DNA of 64,000 nt from Pseudorhodoferax sp. Leaf274. Its GTDB lineage: Bacteria > Pseudomonadota > Gammaproteobacteria > Burkholderiales > Burkholderiaceae_C. Of this stretch, positions 1 to 9,298 are shown piece by piece (positions within the stretch are counted from its first letter, which is position 1; each line of letters begins with the position of its first letter). The translations under genes were made by a program, and so were the position numbers. Under the pieces are notes generated by a model. The model did not search any database. It was given only the letters and a program-made list of their open reading frames with translations, and was not told the DNA's origin. The stretch covers positions 62,001 to 126,000 of the forward strand of contig NZ_LMNA01000002.1 in NCBI RefSeq assembly GCF_001422445.1, in the 5' to 3' direction.

Positions 1-2
1 CG

Positions 3-86
3 GCCTCGGCCACGCCCGCGCCCGAAGCCGAGCCGCTGCCCCCGCTCGCGCCCGCCACCCAGCCCTTGCCGCTGCCCAGCAACTGA
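3..86 (+). CDS. 3' end of an upstream gene (possibly lptM)
   Basis: An open frame enters from the window edge and stops at TGA 84-86. Its 27 visible residues are almost all Ala and Pro and end in LPSN. In many Betaproteobacteria the small lipoprotein gene lptM (yifL) lies just upstream of lysA on the same strand and has an Ala/Pro-rich tail, so this could be its end, although the 117-base gap to lysA is long for that pair. A competing reading is a reverse-strand gene starting at 151, whose first residues resemble a signal peptide (MRKSRPAAATALISMAQA, then a Gly/Ser-rich stretch). The sequence shown cannot decide between them. Confidence 0.35.
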   Translation, partial: ASATPAPEAEPLPPLAPATQPLPLPSN

Positions 87-203
87 AAGCCCGGCGCGGC
101 CTGCGCCATCGAAATCAAGGCCGTTGCAGCTGCAGGCCTGGATTTGCGCATGGCGCACCGCTGTGCGCTTGCATAACATCCCATTCTTTTCGCTGCCCGC
201 ACC

Positions 204-1493
204 ATGACCCACACGCCCCTGCCCGGCCATCCCCACGTCCACCAGCGCGATGGTGCGCTGCATGTCGAAGGCGTGCGCCTGGCCGACCTCGCGGCCAAGC
301 ACGGCACGCCGCTGTTCGTCTACTCCAAGGCATCGATGCTCGATGCGCTGGCCGCCTACCAGCGCGGCTTCGCGGGCCGGCGCGCGCAGGTCTGCTATGC
401 GATGAAGGCCAACTCCACGCTGGCGGTGCTGCAGCTGTTCGCACGCGCGGGCTGCGGCTTCGACATCGTCTCGGGCGGCGAACTCGAGCGGGTGCTCGCG
501 GCCGGCGGCGATCCGGCCAAGGTGATCTTCTCAGGCGTGGGCAAGACCCGCGCCGAGATGCGCCAGGCGCTGGACCATGGCATCGCCTGCTTCAACGTGG
601 AGAGCGCGGCCGAACTGGACGTGCTGGACGCCGTGGCGCGCCAGCACGGCAGCCGCGCCCGCGTGAGCATCCGCGTCAACCCCGACGTGGACGCCAAGAC
701 CCATCCCTACATCTCCACCGGCCTGAAGGGCAACAAGTTCGGCGTGGCGCACGACGAGGCCCTCGCGCTGTACCGCCATGCGGCCAGCCTGGCGGGCCTG
801 CAGGTGGTCGGCATCGACTGCCACATCGGCTCGCAGATCACCGACGCATCGCCCTACCTGGACGCGATGGACCGCGTGCTGGACCTGGTGGCCGCGGTCG
901 AGGCGGCCGGCATCCGCATCGAACACATCGACTTCGGCGGCGGCCTGGGAATCGCCTACGGTGCGCCCGGCGACGATGCACCGCCGGCCGCCGACGGGCT
1001 GTGGCAGCAGTTGCTGGCCAAGCTCGACGCACGCGGCTACGGCGACCGGCTGCTCATGATCGAGCCCGGCCGCTCGCTGGTCGGCAACGCCGGCCTGTGC
1101 CTGACCGAGGTGCTGTACCTCAAGCCCGGCGAACAGAAGAACTTCTGCATCGTCGATGCGGCCATGAACGACCTGCCACGCCCGGCCATGTACCAGGCCT
1201 TCCACCAGATCGTGCCGCTGGCCGCGCGTGCGGACGCAGCGGTGGTCTACGACGTGGTCGGCCCGGTCTGCGAAAGCGGCGACTGGCTGGGCCGCGACCG
1301 CGCGCTGGCCGTGCAGGCGGGCGACCAGCTGGCCGTGCTTTCGGCCGGCGCCTACTGCATGAGCATGTCCAGCAACTACAACACGCGCGGCCGTGCGGCC
1401 GAGGTGCTGGTGGATGGCACGGCAGCGCACCTCATCCGCGCACGCGAGGACGCGCAGGCGCAGATGCGCGGCGAGTCGCTGCTGCCGGGCTGA
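204..1493 (+). CDS. lysA: Diaminopimelate decarboxylase
   Basis: PLP-dependent decarboxylase that converts meso-diaminopimelate to L-lysine, the last step of lysine synthesis, in the cytosol. The 429-residue protein has the normal family length. The PLP lysine is K68 in CYAMKAN. The glycine-rich phosphate-binding loop follows around residue 235 (DFGGGLG), and the second-subunit active-site motif CESGDWLG lies near residue 345. The start fits the family N terminus, but no clear Shine-Dalgarno sequence precedes it. The 3' end overlaps the convergent msrQ gene by 62 bases. Confidence 0.96.
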   Translation: MTHTPLPGHPHVHQRDGALHVEGVRLADLAAKHGTPLFVYSKASMLDALAAYQRGFAGRRAQVCYAMKANSTLAVLQLFARAGCGFDIVSGGELERVLAAGGDPAKVIFSGVGKTRAEMRQALDHGIACFNVESAAELDVLDAVARQHGSRARVSIRVNPDVDAKTHPYISTGLKGNKFGVAHDEALALYRHAASLAGLQVVGIDCHIGSQITDASPYLDAMDRVLDLVAAVEAAGIRIEHIDFGGGLGIAYGAPGDDAPPAADGLWQQLLAKLDARGYGDRLLMIEPGRSLVGNAGLCLTEVLYLKPGEQKNFCIVDAAMNDLPRPAMYQAFHQIVPLAARADAAVVYDVVGPVCESGDWLGRDRALAVQAGDQLAVLSAGAYCMSMSSNYNTRGRAAEVLVDGTAAHLIRAREDAQAQMRGESLLPG

Positions 1494-2076
1494 AACGGCG
1501 CCACAGCCGCCAGCCCAGCAGCACGCCGAGGATGGCGGCATAGACCGCCACCTCGGCAAAGTCGTTCTTGCCCGAGCGCATCCAGAAGAAATGAAGGATG
1601 GCGAGGCCGGCCACCGCGTACACCAGCTTGTGCAGCGCCTGCCAGCGCTTGCCGCCCAGCGCCTTGATCGCGCGGTTGAACGAGGTGGCCGCCAACAACG
1701 TCAGCAGCACCAGGCCCAAAAAGCCGACCAGGATGAAGGGCCGCTTGGCGATGTCGGCGGCGATGTCGGGCACGTCGAAGCCCATGTCGAACCAGGCGTA
1801 GCAAAGCAGGTGCATGGCGCCATAGAACCAGCAGAACAGGCCCAGCATGCGCCGAAAGCGTGCCAGGGCCGGCCATCCCGCGAGCTGGCGCAAGGGCGTG
1901 ACCGCCAGCACGACGCACAGGAATCGCAGCGTCCAGTCGCCGGTGGCGCGGATCAGGTGCTCGGCCGGGTTGGCGCCCAGCGTGTTGGCGAAGGCACCCC
2001 AGGTCAGCCAGGCCAACGGCAGCAGGCACAGCGCGAACACCAGCGGCTTGGCCGCAGGATGCAGCAGCGCCTTCAT
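1432..2076 (-). CDS. msrQ: MsrQ, heme-binding membrane subunit of the MsrPQ system
   Basis: MsrQ (formerly YedZ) is an inner-membrane b-type cytochrome that passes quinone-pool electrons to periplasmic MsrP for repair of oxidised methionine. The 214-residue protein has about six hydrophobic segments and conserved histidines in YGAMHLLCYAWFD and LHKLVYA. It lies downstream of msrP with a 90-base gap that holds a palindromic repeat ending right at its start codon. The last residues are Arg/Ala-rich and are encoded opposite the end of lysA, so the tail may be a recent extension through a lost stop. Confidence 0.92.
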   Translation of the reverse strand: MKALLHPAAKPLVFALCLLPLAWLTWGAFANTLGANPAEHLIRATGDWTLRFLCVVLAVTPLRQLAGWPALARFRRMLGLFCWFYGAMHLLCYAWFDMGFDVPDIAADIAKRPFILVGFLGLVLLTLLAATSFNRAIKALGGKRWQALHKLVYAVAGLAILHFFWMRSGKNDFAEVAVYAAILGVLLGWRLWRRFSPAAATRRASAPARPRVRG

Positions 2077-2165
2077 GTCAGCGGCGCCCGGCCGATCCGA
2101 AGCCGCTGACGTGCCCCCTCGGGGGCCAGCGATACGCGGAGCGATGCGCGTGGGGGCATCGAAAC
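2077..2165. repeat. Palindromic intergenic repeat between msrP and msrQ
   Basis: A perfect 9-base inverted repeat (GTCAGCGGC at 2077-2085, GCCGCTGAC at 2102-2110) is followed by GC-rich imperfect hairpins (CCCCCTCGGGGG near 2115). It fills the whole msrP-msrQ gap. Its composition resembles short GC-rich intergenic repeats seen across Comamonadaceae genomes; the family assignment is from memory. It could act as an mRNA processing or stability element that sets the msrP:msrQ ratio. Confidence 0.5.
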
Positions 2166-2166
2166 G

Positions 2167-3162
<996 letters not shown>

Positions 3163-3230
3163 CGTGCATCCTTTCGGAGAAGTCATACGCAGAAAACGCC
3201 GCGCTGGATGCCATCAGAGACGAAACAGCG

Positions 3231-4574
3231 TCACAGCGTTCCGTAGCTGTGCAGGCCCGACAGGAACATGTTGACGCCCAGGAAGGCGAAGGTCGTGATC
3301 GCCAGGCCCACCAGCGCCCACCAGGCCGCCACGGTACCGCGCAGGCCCTTCATCAGGCGCATGTGCAGCCAGGCCGCGTAGTTGAGCCAGACGATCAGCG
3401 CCCAGGTCTCCTTGGGGTCCCAGCTCCAGTAGCCGCCCCAGGCCTCGGCGGCCCACAGCGCGCCCAGCACGGTGGCGATCGTGAAGAACGCGAAGCCGAC
3501 GGCGATGGCCTTGTACATCACGTCGTCCAGCACCTCCATGCTGGGCAGGCGCCCGGCGATGCGGCGCCGGCCGAACAGGATCGCCGCGACGATCAGCGCC
3601 GACACGCCGAAATAGATGGCCCAGTAGCTGCTGCCCCCGTCCACGCCGCCCTGGCGGAAGACGATGGGCTCGAAGCACAGCACCACGCCGAGCAGCCACA
3701 GCGGCGCGAGGCGCCACCAGCGAGTCTCGCCGGCCTGCTGCTTGATGAGGTAGGCGAAGGCCACCATGGCCGCCAGCGCAAACGTGCCGTAGCCGACGAA
3801 GTTGGCCGGCACGTGCAGCTTCATCCACCAGCTCTTGAGGGCCGGCACCAGCGGCTGGATCTCGTGCGCCTCGCGCACCACCGTGTACCAGAGCAAAAAG
3901 CCCACCGCCGCGCTGATCACCAGCATCACGAAGGCGCCCAGCGCGCGCGTGCGGTACTGGTCCTCGAAGTACAGGTAGAAGGCCGCCGTCAGCCAGCAGA
4001 ACAGCACGAACACCTCGTACAGGTTGCTGACCGGGATGTGGCCGATGTCCGGGCCGATCTGGTGGCTCTCGTACCAGCGCACCATGGTGCCCACCAGCGC
4101 CATCGTGACGGCCGCCCAGGCGATGCGCGAGCCCAGCAACTCCAGCGCCGCGGACGGGTTGCGCGCCACCATGCCGCCCCAGTAGAAGACCGTGCTGATG
4201 AAGAACAGCATGCTCATCCACAGGATGGCGGACTGGCTGGACAGGAAGTACTTGAGCCAGAACACCTGGTCGGCGCGCGCCAGGTCGGCCTGCCCATCGA
4301 CCTGGTAAGAGGCGATGGCCAGCAAGGCCAGCCCCGCCACCACGAGCATCAGCATGCGCAGCGGCCGCCAGAACCAGCCCAGCCAGATGAGGCTGGGCAC
4401 GGTGCCGGCCAGGATCCACTTCTCGTAGATGTCCATCGCGGCGTGGTAGCGCGAGAACGCGAACACGCCGCCGGCCACGACCAGCACGGCGAACAGCCAG
4501 TCGAACCAGTTGCGGCGGGCCAGGAAGCCTTCGTGGAGCACCAGCGTGTCGCTGTTGCGCGTCAAGGTGGTCAT
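3231..4574 (-). CDS. ccsB: System II cytochrome c biogenesis protein CcsB (ResC/CcsA type)
   Basis: Membrane heme exporter and lyase of the System II (Ccs) pathway, which delivers heme to apocytochromes c outside the inner membrane. The 447-residue protein is very hydrophobic with about eight membrane segments. It carries the tryptophan-rich heme motif WGGYWSWDPKETWA near residue 370 and conserved histidines such as HVPAN. Genome pipelines call this protein CcsB, while the experimental literature calls it CcsA or ResC. The start ATG at 4574 lies 4 bases after the resB stop, so translation is probably coupled; a longer upstream frame is only resB in another frame. Confidence 0.93.
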   Translation of the reverse strand: MTTLTRNSDTLVLHEGFLARRNWFDWLFAVLVVAGGVFAFSRYHAAMDIYEKWILAGTVPSLIWLGWFWRPLRMLMLVVAGLALLAIASYQVDGQADLARADQVFWLKYFLSSQSAILWMSMLFFISTVFYWGGMVARNPSAALELLGSRIAWAAVTMALVGTMVRWYESHQIGPDIGHIPVSNLYEVFVLFCWLTAAFYLYFEDQYRTRALGAFVMLVISAAVGFLLWYTVVREAHEIQPLVPALKSWWMKLHVPANFVGYGTFALAAMVAFAYLIKQQAGETRWWRLAPLWLLGVVLCFEPIVFRQGGVDGGSSYWAIYFGVSALIVAAILFGRRRIAGRLPSMEVLDDVMYKAIAVGFAFFTIATVLGALWAAEAWGGYWSWDPKETWALIVWLNYAAWLHMRLMKGLRGTVAAWWALVGLAITTFAFLGVNMFLSGLHSYGTL

Positions 4575-4578
4575 CGTC

Positions 4579-6714
4579 TCACTCCTTTGCGCCGGTCTCG
4601 GCGCCAATGAGCCTGCTCTTGAGCAGGTCGAATTCGCGGTCCACGTCCAGGGTCTTGCGGTTGGACGACAGCGCCATGGTGGCTTCGGTCGCATCGCCCC
4701 GCGGCGCCATCCAGACCCACAGGCGGCGCTCGCGAACATACAGCATCGCGAAGATGCCCAGGATCAGGAACAGGCAGCCCAGGTACACGATGTTGCGCCC
4801 GGGCGCGCGCGCCACCTGGAACACGCTGGCCTGCACCTGGTTGAAGTTGACGAGCTCGAAGACCATGGGTGCGGGGTACAGCGATGCATCGCTCAGCGAG
4901 AGCACGGCCTGCGTCATGAAGCCCTGGGTCTTCTCGCTGTTGTCCAGCGGCTTGGCGCCGACGCGTTCCTGGCCCATCTGCACGAGCTCGAACAGCACGC
5001 CGTTCAGGATGCGCACCAGCACCTCGCCGGCCCGGCCGCGCTCGGCCTCGGGCACGTTGGTCTCCATGAAATCGGCGATCGCCTGCAGGCCGCCGCGTGG
5101 CGTCGCCGAGGCAGCGGCGCCCTCGCCCGCGAACAAGGCCAGTGCCTTGGCGGCGGAAGCGGCCAGCTGCTCGGCCAGCTCGGGCCGCTGGGAATCGACC
5201 GCGCGCGCCGCGTAGCGCCGCACGGCAGCGCTGCGCAGGGCCGGGTCCATGAGGTCGGCGCGCAGGCGCAGGAAGGTGTCCATGCTGGCGTTCTCGTCGG
5301 CCGGCACGCGCAGATAGCGGAAGGACTCTGCCGGCGTCTCGCGCACGCCGAGCAGGAAGGCGGCCACGCCGTCGCCGGTGTCCACGGGCAGCATGTAGTT
5401 GTGGTACTCGCGCGCCTGGCCTGCCGCGTCGCGCAGCCGGTAGGTGATGCTGGGGCCCACGTTGCGCAGCTCGCGGTGCGTCACGGTCTTGTTGCCCGCA
5501 CCCAGGCGCGCATCGATGGCGCCGCGCAGGTCGACCTTGCGCACATCCACCGCATTGCCGGCCTGGCCCGTCAGGTTCTCCACGTTGATCACGCGCAGCG
5601 CCTGGTACTCCAGCGTCATCTTCTCGCCACCTTCGCCACCCCGCGTCAGGTCGGTGCTGCCGCCGATCACGCCCTCGACCTCGAAAGGCTTGCCGCCCGG
5701 CACCATGGGCACGGCCCGGAGCTGCACGCTGGAGCCGCCGTCGTCGAAGCTGGACTGGTAGATCTCCACGCCCTTGTAGCTGGCCGGGTGGTTGACCTCC
5801 ACGCGCGCGGGCGTCTGCGCGCCGGTCTCGCGGTCGTGGATCACGATCTCGCTGGCGAACAGCTTGGGCATGCCGGTCGAGTAGTACTCGACGATGAACT
5901 TCTTGAGCTCCACGGCGAACGGCAGGTCCTGCAGCAGCACGCCGTCGGACTGGGCCAGGATGGCCGTGCTGGACTGCGTGCCCTCGGCCACCATGAGGTT
6001 GCCGCGGAAGGTGGGGTTGCGCATGGACAGCCGGTGCTCGGGCGCCACGTCGGCGATCATGCCGCCGCCCTTGTAGACGGTCTTGCCGTTGAACCAGGTC
6101 TGCGCGCGCACGACCAGGTCGCCGTCGAGCAGGCCGCCGATGCAGACCAGCACGATGGCGCTGTGCGCGGCGATGTAGCCGAACTTGTTGGCCGCGCCGG
6201 CCTTGGCCGCCACCATCCAGCCCTCGCCCGCGGGCGTCTCGCGCCGCTGCAGCTTGACCTTCCAGCCGGCCCGCGCGAGCGCCTGCCCCACGCGTGCGGC
6301 CGCGGCCTCCGGCGTGCCGGCGACCGCCGCGCTGGCCTTGTGGTGGAAGGCGTTCAGGCTCTGGACGCGGACGTTCTCCTTGTAGACCTTCAGGTCCGCC
6401 AGGATCCTGGGCGTGCTGCGCGCGATGCACAGGGTGGTGCTGGTGACCAGGAACGCCAGGATCAGCAGGAACCACCAGGCGCTGTAAACCGCGTTGAGGC
6501 TGAACTTGTCGAACAGCAGGGCCCAGAACGGCCCGAACTGGTTGACGTAGTTGTTGGCCGGCTCATGCTGCTTGAGCACCGTGCCGATGATGGACGCGAC
6601 GCAGATGATGGTCAGCAGCGCGATGGCAAAGCGCATCGACGACAGCAGCTCCACCGCGGCCCGCCAGGCGTGCGAGCCGCTGCGAACGCGCAGGCCGTGG
6701 GTGGTGGTGGTCAT
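4579..6714 (-). CDS. resB: ResB, System II cytochrome c biogenesis protein
   Basis: Partner of CcsB/ResC in cytochrome c assembly; it is thought to bind or reduce the apocytochrome and help translocate heme. The 711-residue protein has three N-terminal membrane segments (residues about 25-50, 85-105 and 190-210), a large periplasmic domain, and a final membrane helix near residue 645 (VYLGCLFLILGIFAMLYV). This matches the ResB family layout and length. It is first of the resB-ccsB pair and is followed by msrPQ on the same strand. A terminator separates it from the cytochrome c4 gene upstream. Confidence 0.94.
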   Translation of the reverse strand: MTTTTHGLRVRSGSHAWRAAVELLSSMRFAIALLTIICVASIIGTVLKQHEPANNYVNQFGPFWALLFDKFSLNAVYSAWWFLLILAFLVTSTTLCIARSTPRILADLKVYKENVRVQSLNAFHHKASAAVAGTPEAAAARVGQALARAGWKVKLQRRETPAGEGWMVAAKAGAANKFGYIAAHSAIVLVCIGGLLDGDLVVRAQTWFNGKTVYKGGGMIADVAPEHRLSMRNPTFRGNLMVAEGTQSSTAILAQSDGVLLQDLPFAVELKKFIVEYYSTGMPKLFASEIVIHDRETGAQTPARVEVNHPASYKGVEIYQSSFDDGGSSVQLRAVPMVPGGKPFEVEGVIGGSTDLTRGGEGGEKMTLEYQALRVINVENLTGQAGNAVDVRKVDLRGAIDARLGAGNKTVTHRELRNVGPSITYRLRDAAGQAREYHNYMLPVDTGDGVAAFLLGVRETPAESFRYLRVPADENASMDTFLRLRADLMDPALRSAAVRRYAARAVDSQRPELAEQLAASAAKALALFAGEGAAASATPRGGLQAIADFMETNVPEAERGRAGEVLVRILNGVLFELVQMGQERVGAKPLDNSEKTQGFMTQAVLSLSDASLYPAPMVFELVNFNQVQASVFQVARAPGRNIVYLGCLFLILGIFAMLYVRERRLWVWMAPRGDATEATMALSSNRKTLDVDREFDLLKSRLIGAETGAKE

Positions 6715-6731
6715 CGTGCAAGGCCCCGGTC

Positions 6732-6763
6732 AAAACAAAACGGGCCGCTGCAACAGCCGGCCC
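6732..6763 (-). terminator. Rho-independent terminator of the cytochrome c4 gene
   Basis: Read on the reverse strand, a GC-rich stem (GGGCCG paired with CGGCCC, extended by CTG/CAG around a three-base loop) is followed by a TTTTGTTTT tract. It sits 75 bases after the cytochrome c4 stop and 18 bases before resB, so resB probably has its own promoter or depends on read-through. Confidence 0.6.
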
Positions 6764-6838
6764 GCCGTGGCGCCCGTTCCTTGGGGTGGGAATCGGGCAT
6801 TTGGTTCCGCCCTGTCGCGGACGCGTGCAGTGCGAGGC

Positions 6839-7477
6839 TCAGCGCAGGCCGGCGATGTAGTCGGCCACGGCGCGGATCTCGCGGTCATTCATCTTGGCGG
6901 CCACGCCCGTCATCTGGATGTTGTTCTTGCGCTTGCCGTCGCGGAAGTCGGTCAGCTGGGTGGTCGTGTAGTCGGCGTGCTGGCCCGACAGGCGCGGGTA
7001 CTGCGACGGGATGCCGGCGCCGTTGGGGCTGTGGCAGCCTGCGCAGGCCGCGACCTGGCGGTCCGGGATGCCGCCACGGAAGATGCGCTCGCCCAGCTGC
7101 ACGAGTTCCTTGTCCTTGGCGAAGCCAGGCTTGGGCTTCTGCGACGTGAGCCAGTAGGCGATGTTGCGCATGTCGTCGTCGCTGAGCGACGACGCAAAGC
7201 CCTTCATGATCGGGTTGTTGCGCTTGCCGTCCTTGAACTCGTGCAGCTGCTTGACCAGGTATTCGGGATGCTGGTGCGCCAGCTTGGGGTTGGCCGCGAT
7301 GGCCGAGTTGCCATCGGCGCCGTGGCAGGCTGCGCACACCGCCGAGTAGCCTTGCTCGCCCTTCACCAGGTCGGGCTTGGCCGCCTTGGGCGCCGCCGGC
7401 GCCGGATCGGCGGCATGGCTTGAGAACGAAGGCGCTGCGAACACTGCAGCCAGAACCATGGTGGCAAGCAACTTCAT
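6839..7477 (-). CDS. Diheme cytochrome c4
   Basis: Periplasmic class I cytochrome with two tandem heme domains, usually an electron donor to terminal oxidases. The 212-residue precursor starts with a Sec signal peptide (MKLLATMVLAAVFAAPS, cleavage near SHA-AD). It has two CXXCH sites, CAACH near residue 48 and CAGCH near 143, and distal methionines in the NPIMKGF and NIQMTG contexts. The start at 7477 is chosen because it gives a clean signal peptide; the frame stays open further upstream but runs into the engB 5' region. The gene sits next to the resB-ccsB assembly genes that mature such proteins. Confidence 0.92.
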   Translation of the reverse strand: MKLLATMVLAAVFAAPSFSSHAADPAPAAPKAAKPDLVKGEQGYSAVCAACHGADGNSAIAANPKLAHQHPEYLVKQLHEFKDGKRNNPIMKGFASSLSDDDMRNIAYWLTSQKPKPGFAKDKELVQLGERIFRGGIPDRQVAACAGCHSPNGAGIPSQYPRLSGQHADYTTTQLTDFRDGKRKNNIQMTGVAAKMNDREIRAVADYIAGLR

Positions 7478-7548
7478 ATCGAGGGTGGTTTTATGTACGC
7501 AAAACCGGGCGATTCTACAATGCGCCCCCGCGCCATCCCTGCACATCC

Positions 7549-8235
7549 ATGACAGCTCCCGCTTCCGCCGCCGCCGCACCGGCCCCCTCTGCCGCTGCCG
7601 TCGCCACGGGCTGGCTGCACACCGCCCGCTTCCTGACCACGGCGCCGCAGTTGCAGTTCCTGCCCGCCCTGGAGGTGCCCGAGATCGCCTTCGTCGGCCG
7701 CTCCAATGCCGGCAAGTCCACCTGCATCAACACGCTCACGCAGCAAAAGCAGCTGGCCTTCGCGTCCAAGAAACCCGGCCGCACCCAGCACATCAACCTG
7801 TTCGCGCTGGGCAAGCAGGGCGTGACCGACGCCGTGCTGGCCGACCTGCCCGGCTACGGCTACGCGGCCGTGCCCAAGGCCGACAAGGTGCGCTGGCAAC
7901 AGGTGATGGCCAACTACCTCGTCACGCGCGAGAACCTCCAGGGCATCGTGCTGCTGTGCGACCCGCGCCTGGGCCTGACCGAACTCGACGAGGTGCTGCT
8001 CGAAGTGGTCCGCCCGCGCGTGGAACAGGGCCTGAAGTTCCTGCTGCTGCTGACCAAGGCCGACAAGCTCACGCGCATGGAGGCCAGCAAGGCGCTGGCG
8101 ATCGCCAAGCTCAACGCGGGCGGCGGCGAGGCGATGCTGTTCTCGGCGCTCAAGCGCCAGGGCATCGACGCGGCCAGCCAGCTGCTGTGGCGCTGGGCCC
8201 ACCCCGAAGCGGCCGCGCCCGCCCCCGCTCAGTAA
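7549..8235 (+). CDS. engB: Ribosome biogenesis GTPase EngB (YihA/YsxC)
   Basis: Essential small GTPase that assists assembly of the large ribosomal subunit. The 228-residue protein shows the GTPase motifs in order: G1 GRSNAGKS near residue 49, G3 DLPGYG near 100, G4 TKAD near 168, and the G5 region FSALKRQG near 201. It is divergent from the cytochrome c4 gene with a 71-base gap. Its 3' end overlaps the convergent acyltransferase gene by 7 bases. The first 20 residues are Ala-rich and probably disordered. Confidence 0.95.
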   Translation: MTAPASAAAAPAPSAAAVATGWLHTARFLTTAPQLQFLPALEVPEIAFVGRSNAGKSTCINTLTQQKQLAFASKKPGRTQHINLFALGKQGVTDAVLADLPGYGYAAVPKADKVRWQQVMANYLVTRENLQGIVLLCDPRLGLTELDEVLLEVVRPRVEQGLKFLLLLTKADKLTRMEASKALAIAKLNAGGGEAMLFSALKRQGIDAASQLLWRWAHPEAAAPAPAQ

Positions 8236-9092
8236 ACCGGCGGCGCCCCGGGCGGGCGGGTCTTGAAGCGCTTGTGCACCCAGAAGTACTGCTCGGGCAT
8301 GGCGTCGATGTAGCCCTGCAGCCGTGCGTTCATCAAGGCCGTGTCGGCCACCGCGTCCGGCCCCGGGAAGCCATCCCAGCCCGGCAGCACCCGCACCTCG
8401 TAGCCTTCGGGCGTCAGCCGCGTGACCACGGGCACGACGCGCGCGCGCCCCAGCCGCGCGAAGCGGGCCAGCGAAGGCACGGTGGCCGCCGGCACGCCGT
8501 AGAACGGCACGAACACCGAATCGCGCGCGCCGAAGTCCATGTCGGGCAGCAGGTAGACCGGCTCGCCGGCGCGCAGCGCCGCCACCACGGGCTTGACGCC
8601 GTCGATGCGGTTGTAGAGCTTGGCGTTGCCGAAACGCTGGCGCCCGCGCGCCACCCAGATGTCCACGGTCTGGTTGGACTGCGGCGTGAAGATGGTGGCG
8701 AACTGCCGCGGGACCTGCTGCGACAGCGCTGTCGCGCCTGCGTCCAGGCCGACGAAGTGCGGCGCGAACAGCAGCGTGGGGGCGGTGCCGGCCAACTCGT
8801 CGAGCGCGCCCGTCATGCGCAGCCGCTCGCGCACCACCTCCGGGCGGCCGTGCCAGAGCCATGCGCGGTCCAGCCAGGCCTGCACGAACACGACGAAATG
8901 GCGCCGGGCCAGCGCCTCGCGTTCACGCTGCGCAAGCTGCGGGAAACACAGCGCCAGGTTGGTCAGCGCGATGCGCCGGCGGCTGCCCACCAGCGCATAC
9001 AGCAGCCGGCCCAACAGCGCGCCCAGGCCCCGCACCCAGGGCAGGGGCAAGGGCGCGAGCAGGCGCAGCAAGGCAATCGCGAACCGGGTCAT
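8229..9092 (-). CDS. LpxL/HtrB-family lipid A acyltransferase
   Basis: Inner-membrane acyltransferase of the LPLAT family that adds a secondary acyl chain to lipid A precursors. The 287-residue protein has an N-terminal hydrophobic anchor and the catalytic HX4D motif in APHFVGLDAG near residue 111. A proline-containing substrate block follows (LLPDMDFGARDSVFVPFYGV), then the C-terminal MPEQYFWVHKRFKTRP typical of LpxL-like enzymes. Which secondary chain it adds cannot be told from sequence. It is divergent from metK, whose riboswitch lies in the shared 5' region. Confidence 0.9.
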   Translation of the reverse strand: MTRFAIALLRLLAPLPLPWVRGLGALLGRLLYALVGSRRRIALTNLALCFPQLAQREREALARRHFVVFVQAWLDRAWLWHGRPEVVRERLRMTGALDELAGTAPTLLFAPHFVGLDAGATALSQQVPRQFATIFTPQSNQTVDIWVARGRQRFGNAKLYNRIDGVKPVVAALRAGEPVYLLPDMDFGARDSVFVPFYGVPAATVPSLARFARLGRARVVPVVTRLTPEGYEVRVLPGWDGFPGPDAVADTALMNARLQGYIDAMPEQYFWVHKRFKTRPPGAPPVY

Positions 9093-9154
9093 CAGGCCGG
9101 CAGGCCGAGGCGGCGGCTATATGGCATCAGGGCACATCGGGGTATGGGGAACGC

Positions 9155-9160
9155 TAGAAT
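9155..9160 (+). promoter_or_regulatory. Probable -10 box of metK
   Basis: TAGAAT matches the sigma-70 -10 consensus at five of six positions. It would start transcription near 9166-9167, exactly at the 5' strand of the riboswitch P1 stem. No good -35 hexamer is visible at the expected spacing. Confidence 0.4.
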
Positions 9161-9166
9161 CGCCGC

Positions 9167-9222
9167 CGTCGCTGAGTTATTGAACTACTTGCAGGGCGAC
9201 GTTAAACACATCTGCTAAAGCG
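9167..9222 (+). promoter_or_regulatory. SAM-II-like riboswitch upstream of metK
   Basis: The stretch fits the SAM-II (SAM_alpha) pseudoknot pattern. P1 is a perfect six-pair stem, CGTCGC (9167-9172) with GCGACG (9196-9201). The loop opens with TGAGTTA and contains TTGCAG (9189-9194). The 3' strand carries TTAAAC and the conserved GCTAAAGC (9214-9221). The pseudoknot is supported by GCAG (9191-9194) pairing with CTGC (9212-9215). SAM-II binds S-adenosylmethionine, the product of MetK, so this would be feedback control. The metK ribosome site (AAGGAG, 9284-9289) is about 60 bases downstream, so control would need an intermediate structure or act on transcription. Confidence 0.7.
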
Positions 9223-9298
9223 TTCGCCACGAGCTCCCCCGCAAGAGGCAACGCGCGACGCAACGGCCTTTTATTCCAAAGCGAAGGAGTTTATTCAA

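Noticed and set aside
1..151. A reverse-strand gene starting at 151 with a signal-peptide-like N terminus
   Set aside because: It cannot be separated from the competing forward frame ending at 86 with so little sequence. It is mentioned there but not called.
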